Assembly (NCBI GenBank): GCA_966211675.1
Contig: CBIHPK010000013.1
Span: 1-64,000, forward strand
Source of the DNA: SCUS01 sp966211675
GTDB lineage: Bacteria; Myxococcota_A; Polyangia; Polyangiales; Ga0077539
Reading direction: 5' to 3'
DNA length: 64,000 nucleotides
In this document: in pieces, positions 60,166 to 64,000 of the stretch
Layout of the letters: each line of letters opens with the position of its first letter
How positions within the stretch are numbered: the stretch's first letter is position 1
The notes under the pieces: model-generated
Told to the model about the DNA's origin: nothing
Databases searched by the model: none
Seen by the model: only the letters and a program-made list of their open reading frames with translations
Position numbers and translations under genes: made by a program

Positions 60166-62519
60166 CGCCTTCCTCCTCCGGCCGCGCGCTGGTAGCGGTT
60201 CAGGCGCTCGCCGAGTTCGGCGTCGGTGCTCTCCCGTCCGCCGATGACCGGCGCGGCATACGTGATGTAGATGACGGTGGAGTCGCCCGCGCTGTCGCGT
60301 CGCTGCGGGGCGACATCGGCCGCGCGCTGACTCCCGCCACCACCGGCAGCAGACGAGGCCGGTGCGGCGGGCTTCGCTTCGTGCGCGGCGTAGCCGGCCG
60401 CGGCGGCGACACCAAAGAACCCGACCGACGCGGCGGCCGCAGCGCCAGCGCCGGGGAGGTTGCCCGTCGCGAGGTTGCCGAGGCTCTGCGCCAGGTAGAA
60501 CGAGCCCTTGATCGACGATTCCTTTGCGACGCCAGAGAGGATCGCCTCGAGCATCTGCTGCGATGCGGCCTTCGCGGTCTTCCCCTCCTCGGCGACGGCC
60601 AGCACGGCGCCTCCGAAGGCGTCGCCGATGTTCCCGAACGCGGCGGCGCTCTGCTCGGCGGCGATCTGCGCGGCGGTCGACTGCTGCGCGTACAGTTCGC
60701 GCAGTCGCCCGGTGTAGGACTCGTGCCGCTCGATCGACGTGTTGAGGCGCGTCGCCTCCTTCGCCGCGAGCTGATCGGCCAGCGACGCGAGCGTTGACGG
60801 TCCCGCGTTGGCGGCGTCCCGGCCCGCGTCCTGCGCGGCGTACTCGCTCGCGTTGTCGTTGGCCGCCTCGCCATCGGTCAGCGTCGTGCGGTTCGCGCGG
60901 CGACGATCCTTCGACGGGCGGGCCTCGAGCTCCGCAGCCTTCACTTGAAGCGCGGTGTCGGTCGCGAGCCGGATGCTCCGCTCCGCGTGCTGCTGCTCCT
61001 CGACGAAGTGCCGCGTTGCCGCGTCAGCCTCGAAGACGATGGCGTCTTCCGCGGCGCGGCGAGTGATCGCCTCGCGCTCCGTGAGCTGTCGCCGGTGGTC
61101 GCGGTTGCTCACCTCGCCGATGGCGCGCATCGCCAGGCGGTGCCGCTCTGCAACATCCTCCAGCGTCGCCGCGGCGGCTTCGGCGCGGAGTGCATCCTCG
61201 GCAGCGAGTTCCTTCTGTGCGGCTGCGGCCGCGCCCCCATCCGCGCTGACGCGGCGGTTGCGCGCGGCGCGGTCGCTCGGACCCGCGGCGGCGGTGTCAT
61301 TGGCGGCGATGGCGCCCTCCGCGAACCGGCGCGCGTCGGCCACCGCACGCTCGATGGCGCGACGCTGTTCCGCAGCCGAGGGAGCGCGGGTGGCGGCGCC
61401 ACGGGCGAGCCGGTCAAGGTCGTTCTCCGTGTGGTCGGCGGACGTCGAGAACGCGCCGCCCGACCCCGAGCGGAAGGCGTTGGCGATGGAGTCGGCGGTC
61501 GCGGGGGCCGCGTCGTTCTGGTGATGCACGAGCACGCTCAGGCGCCCGGAGAGTTCGCGGAGCTGCTCCGGCGTCAGGCGGTTGACGTTGGGTAGCGCGA
61601 GGCGCGTGCGGTCGCTGATGCCCGCGCGGGCGGCGAGCTCCGACACCTGTCGCTGCGTCGCCGCAAACTCCGCGGCCGCGGGGGCGCGCTCGTCGTGCTG
61701 CGCGAGGTCGCGGTGGGACTGGGCGCCGAGGCGGTTCACCTCGTTGAGCTGCGTTACAAGGTCGGTCACCTCGCGGGTGATGTTCGCCACGAGCCCCGGC
61801 AGACCGAGGGCGTCGGAGGCCATCGTCGCGAGCGCGCGGGCGCCGTCCCCGAAGGCGTCGGAGAGGCCCTGTGCCGCGGTGCGGGCATCGTCGGTTGCGC
61901 TCCGGGCGTTGCGCTCCTGCGCCACGAGCGCGGCGAGGCCCTCGCGCAGCGTGTAACCGTGGGCGGCCGCGTCGGCGAGACCCTGACCGAATGGCAGCAG
62001 GCCGCGAGCGCGGCCCCGCACGAGCGCCTCTTCCAGCGTCCCGAGCGCGGCCGACGTCTCGACGCCGGTCTGCTGGGCGTTGCGTGCGGCGGCGCGGGTC
62101 ATCGCGTTGAGCTCGTCCTGCGTCAGTCGGATGCCCCGCGCGGCGAACTGCCCCGCGGTGTTCATTACGTCCACCTCATCGGTGAAGCGCCCGGCGGCGC
62201 CTGCGGCGTCGTCGAAGCTGAGCCCCAGGCGGCGGCTCATGTCGTCGAGGTGCGACTGCTCGGCGGCGAGATCCACGACGCCCGACGCGAGCGAGGACAC
62301 CGCCCCTGCGATCGTGGAGAGGGTGTCGCGGAGCGCGTTGAAGGCGACCGCCTTCTGGCCCATCGTGCTGAAGTGGTTGCCAAGGCTGGCCGTCTTGGCG
62401 CCCGCCTCTTCGGCCTTCTTGCCGGTCTTCTCGACGGCCTCCGCGATGCGGTTGAGCAGCGCGATGGCGTCGAGTGCGCCGGGGGTGCTGACCGGGATGT
62501 CGAAGCCTTCGTCGCTCAT
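60162..62519 (-). CDS. Phage tail tape measure protein
   Basis: The 785-residue protein is dominated by Ala/Glu/Arg/Gln-rich heptad-like helices (about 15-660), with a hydrophobic Gly/Ala-rich segment (GAAAAASVGFFGVAAAAGYA, about 700-720) typical of tape measure proteins, and a short C-terminal domain with YAAPVIGGRESTDAEL (about 755-770). It fixes tail length and probably enters the cell envelope at infection. It overlaps the downstream gene by 4 nt and is preceded by two very small genes, where tail-assembly chaperones usually lie. Confidence 0.85.
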   Translation of the reverse strand: MSDEGFDIPVSTPGALDAIALLNRIAEAVEKTGKKAEEAGAKTASLGNHFSTMGQKAVAFNALRDTLSTIAGAVSSLASGVVDLAAEQSHLDDMSRRLGLSFDDAAGAAGRFTDEVDVMNTAGQFAARGIRLTQDELNAMTRAAARNAQQTGVETSAALGTLEEALVRGRARGLLPFGQGLADAAAHGYTLREGLAALVAQERNARSATDDARTAAQGLSDAFGDGARALATMASDALGLPGLVANITREVTDLVTQLNEVNRLGAQSHRDLAQHDERAPAAAEFAATQRQVSELAARAGISDRTRLALPNVNRLTPEQLRELSGRLSVLVHHQNDAAPATADSIANAFRSGSGGAFSTSADHTENDLDRLARGAATRAPSAAEQRRAIERAVADARRFAEGAIAANDTAAAGPSDRAARNRRVSADGGAAAAAQKELAAEDALRAEAAAATLEDVAERHRLAMRAIGEVSNRDHRRQLTEREAITRRAAEDAIVFEADAATRHFVEEQQHAERSIRLATDTALQVKAAELEARPSKDRRRANRTTLTDGEAANDNASEYAAQDAGRDAANAGPSTLASLADQLAAKEATRLNTSIERHESYTGRLRELYAQQSTAAQIAAEQSAAAFGNIGDAFGGAVLAVAEEGKTAKAASQQMLEAILSGVAKESSIKGSFYLAQSLGNLATGNLPGAGAAAAASVGFFGVAAAAGYAAHEAKPAAPASSAAGGGGSQRAADVAPQRRDSAGDSTVIYITYAAPVIGGRESTDAELGERLNRYQRAAGGGRR

Positions 62520-62662
62520 CGGGCGCCCGGCGCGAAGAGGCTGCGAGAGGCCTGCGCGTCGGCAGCGGCGGGCGCGCGGGAGGGCGCTGCCAACGGGTCG
62601 GCGGGGTCGCCAGGCGCGAGCAGAGCGAGGCGCGGGTGGTGGCGGCGGCTGGTCTCGCTCAC
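62516..62662 (-). CDS. Small protein before tape measure, 48 aa
   Basis: A GTG-initiated frame overlapping the previous stop (GTGA) and the tape measure ATG (ATGA). It is Pro/Ala/Arg-rich with SRRHHPRLALLAPGDP at its start. Too short for a classical chaperone; support comes from position and the double overlap. Confidence 0.4.
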   Translation of the reverse strand: MSETSRRHHPRLALLAPGDPADPLAAPSRAPAAADAQASRSLFAPGAR

Positions 62663-62886
62663 ACGGCCGCGTCGGCCGCGCAGAGCGGCGACGAGGCGGC
62701 GGAGGCGGAGACGGAGGCGCAGGGCGCGGGGCGCGGACGGCGACGGCGTACGTCGTTGCGCCGCGGGCGCTCGACCTCGGAGCGTTCGCGACCGCCGATG
62801 GCCGGCGGCGCGTAGACCACGAACGCGGGGCGCGGGTGGACAGGGCGCCAGCGGAGGGTTTCGAGGATGCGCTCTGCGAAGGTCAT
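62659..62886 (-). CDS. 75-aa protein sharing a motif with the tape measure C-terminus
   Basis: The product contains VVYAPPAIGGRERSEVE (about residues 22-38), close to ITYAAPVIGGRESTDAEL near the end of the tape measure protein. The rest is basic and low-complexity. It is the first gene of the tail operon, downstream of an AT-rich control region. Possibly a partial duplicate or a protein that binds the same partner as the tape measure tail. Confidence 0.5.
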   Translation of the reverse strand: MTFAERILETLRWRPVHPRPAFVVYAPPAIGGRERSEVERPRRNDVRRRRPRPAPCASVSASAASSPLCAADAAV

Positions 62887-62945
62887 GGCGTGCTCGTTGG
62901 GGTGGTTGCGGGTTGATGGTCGCGAGGCCCGTCGATACTCATTCA

Positions 62946-62990
62946 CGTTGAGTGTAAAGTCAACGTTTACGCCGACCGTGGACTGTAAAG
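62946..62990. promoter_or_regulatory. Nested dyads before the tail operon
   Basis: CGTTGA (62946-62951) with TCAACG (62960-62965) and GTAAA (62954-62958) with TTTAC (62966-62970) form overlapping inverted repeats, and TGTAAAG occurs at 62953-62959 and 62984-62990. On the minus strand this gives TTGACT about 75 bp upstream of the 75-aa gene. Probably the late promoter or operator. Confidence 0.45.
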
Positions 62991-63026
62991 AATCTGCATC
63001 CACTGCGACCGCACGTCGTAGCCTTA

Positions 63027-64000
63027 CGCCACCCGGTAAGACGCACGCCCTTGGGCCCACGCTCGCGCCGCACGAATCCCGGGGAACCGCGCGCCCGACG
63101 CCCGCGGAGTGCCATCCTTGGGCCCACCGCCCGCGGCAGCCTGTGCGGTGATCGCGTGCGTCGCCGAACCGCCGCGTTTTCCGCGGTCCCATGTGCGCCG
63201 CAGGTTGCGCCGCACGTGCATCGGGCGCATCACCAAACCGCTACGTTTCCCGTGGTCCGATGCGCGCGGACGCCGCTCGCGCACGTGCATCGGGCGCATC
63301 GCCCGAAGCGAGTTCGGCCCCGCCGGAACTCACCCGAGATTCCACGGTGTTGCGTGTTGCGGACCCCCCGAAAGCGACGAGTTCGGCCCCACCGGAAACC
63401 CCAGTGGCTTCGAGGTTTTACCCGCCGCGGGAGAAACCCACGGCCCCCCCTGCACCATTGGAAACCGTTACCAGTGCGACGGTCGGGCCCTGCAGTCCGG
63501 GGCGGAGGGTGCTGCATTGGCCCCATCGACCTCGCCTCTGGAACGCCGCGCGAACGTCGCTTCGGAGGCCCTCGTCGGGGCGTCGTTGGCCCCATCGACC
63601 GGGCACGCTTTGGCACCATCACCAAACGCCTGCAGGCGTAGCGTTCCAGCGCCGCGAGGTGCCCGAATCAGGCGACTTTGGCACCATCGATTCTCTCCGC
63701 TCAGGGGAGGAGACGTCGACGCGTCGACCAGCGCGCCGGGCGACGCGGCGCACGTCGAGGGCGGCCGGCGGGCGCTGCCGGGGGTGCTGGGCTCGACGGC
63801 GGGGCGACCCTTGGCCCCAGGCTCAACCCGCGGTGGCGCCGGTGGACGCGTGCTCCGAGGGGGCGACACCGCCGTCCGTGGCCCCAGGGTCGGCGGCGAC
63901 GCGACGCGCCAGAGCTCACGCGCTGGGCGGCCACCCCGCGAGGAGGTTTGGGCCAGCCCGGCCCGAACCTCGGGACCATTGAGGATTTTGGCGCGGAGCA
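63027..64000 (-). repeat. Degenerate array of about 69-bp repeats, no gene recognised
   Basis: The minus-strand core GATGGGGCCAA (variants GATGGTGCCAA, GATGCGCCCGA, GTGGGCCCAA) starts at 63980, 63957, 63888, 63821, 63688, 63620, 63596, 63527, 63459, 63393, 63324, 63300, 63231, 63162, 63128 and 63061. Spacings are mostly 66-69 bp, with three of 23-24 bp, one of 34 and one of 133 (two units). The best neighbours (63163-63231 and 63232-63300) share most bases over the whole 69 bp. Open frames through the array are short or shift frame between units. Not a CRISPR: conserved parts are short and there is no constant repeat. I see no protein-coding gene in this kilobase. Confidence 0.75.

Larger units (their letters stand above)
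39831..62886. mobile_element. Prophage or phage-derived element (right end not found)
   Basis: The stretch runs from a tyrosine integrase to the first tail-operon gene. It contains replication genes, two 4-nt-overlap operons of small genes, small HTH regulators and a tail module with a tape measure protein. The left boundary is near 39.83-39.95 kb, judged from the integrase. The right boundary is not seen: no clear direct repeat of the left end was found up to 64000, and no head, portal or terminase genes lie inside the window. The element may therefore continue past 64 kb or may be a tail-only derivative. Confidence 0.8.

Noticed and set aside
63024..63625. Minus-strand repeat-protein reading frames (MRPMHVR and SMGP repeats)
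   Set aside because: Frames change between units (23-24 bp and 34 bp steps), stops interrupt units, and no ribosome-binding site or domain is present; kept as non-coding repeat.
63027..63700. CRISPR array or integron attC array
   Set aside because: No constant repeat of 23-40 bp with unique spacers, and no GTTRRRY/RYYYAAC attC ends; only short degenerate cores recur.

Overview
The window is very GC-rich DNA from what looks like a myxobacterium of the Polyangia/Sandaracinaceae type. The evidence is indirect: several exported proteins end in a Cys-containing spacer, one hydrophobic segment and an Arg cluster (the MYXO-CTERM sorting pattern), many lipoproteins carry Asp-Ala-Gly-rich linkers and Cys-rich modules, and an ECF sigma/FecR regulatory cassette is present. 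No rRNA, tRNA or CRISPR array was seen. All assignments come from reading the sequence and recalling protein families; no database search was run.

Positions 1-39871 are chromosomal. In order: an exported protein/ECF sigma/FecR operon with 4-nt overlaps; a Cys-rich lipoprotein, a zinc-ribbon/TerB-like protein and a small secreted protein; a phosphodiester-glycosidase MYXO-CTERM protein coupled to a His-rich protein; a leftward phosphonate operon (PEP mutase fused to a nucleotidyltransferase, phosphonopyruvate decarboxylase, 2-aminoethylphosphonate transaminase, CDP-alcohol phosphatidyltransferase, second nucleotidyltransferase, then a FAD-linked oxidase), which together could make 2-aminoethylphosphonate and attach it to a lipid; a GT4 glycosyltransferase; Sua5; FolD; an amidase; a DsbA-like protein; the glyoxylate shunt (aceB, aceA) divergent from a RamB/ScfR-like regulator; a second peptidoglycan hydrolase sharing a domain with the amidase; a haem-motif lipoprotein; an EamA transporter; a MoxR/DUF58/BatA/VWA operon headed by a large membrane protein with a collagen-like segment; and a nidogen-domain protein.

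Positions 39831 to at least 62886 are a prophage or related integrated element. A tyrosine integrase lies antisense over the 3' end of the nidogen gene. Two long leftward operons follow, in which almost every gene overlaps the next by exactly 4 nt (ATGA or GTGA): a replication module (DUF927-like ATPase, Toprim primase-like protein, VRR-NUC nuclease, SF2 helicase, J-domain protein) and a run of ten small unknown proteins including one like the RNA polymerase alpha CTD. Small HTH proteins and palindromic operator-like sites sit at the operon heads. A leftward tail operon (tape measure protein and large tail proteins) starts near 62.9 kb. Rightward lipoprotein genes interrupt the phage genes and look like host-type cargo. 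No terminase, portal or capsid gene is visible.

Positions 62887-64000 hold no credible gene. Instead there is a degenerate array whose core (GATGGGGCCAA on the minus strand) recurs at spacings of about 69 bp, or of about 23 bp, one third of that. This array, the phosphonolipid-type operon and the overlap-coupled small-gene cassette are the most unusual items. The right end of the element is outside the window or could not be found.
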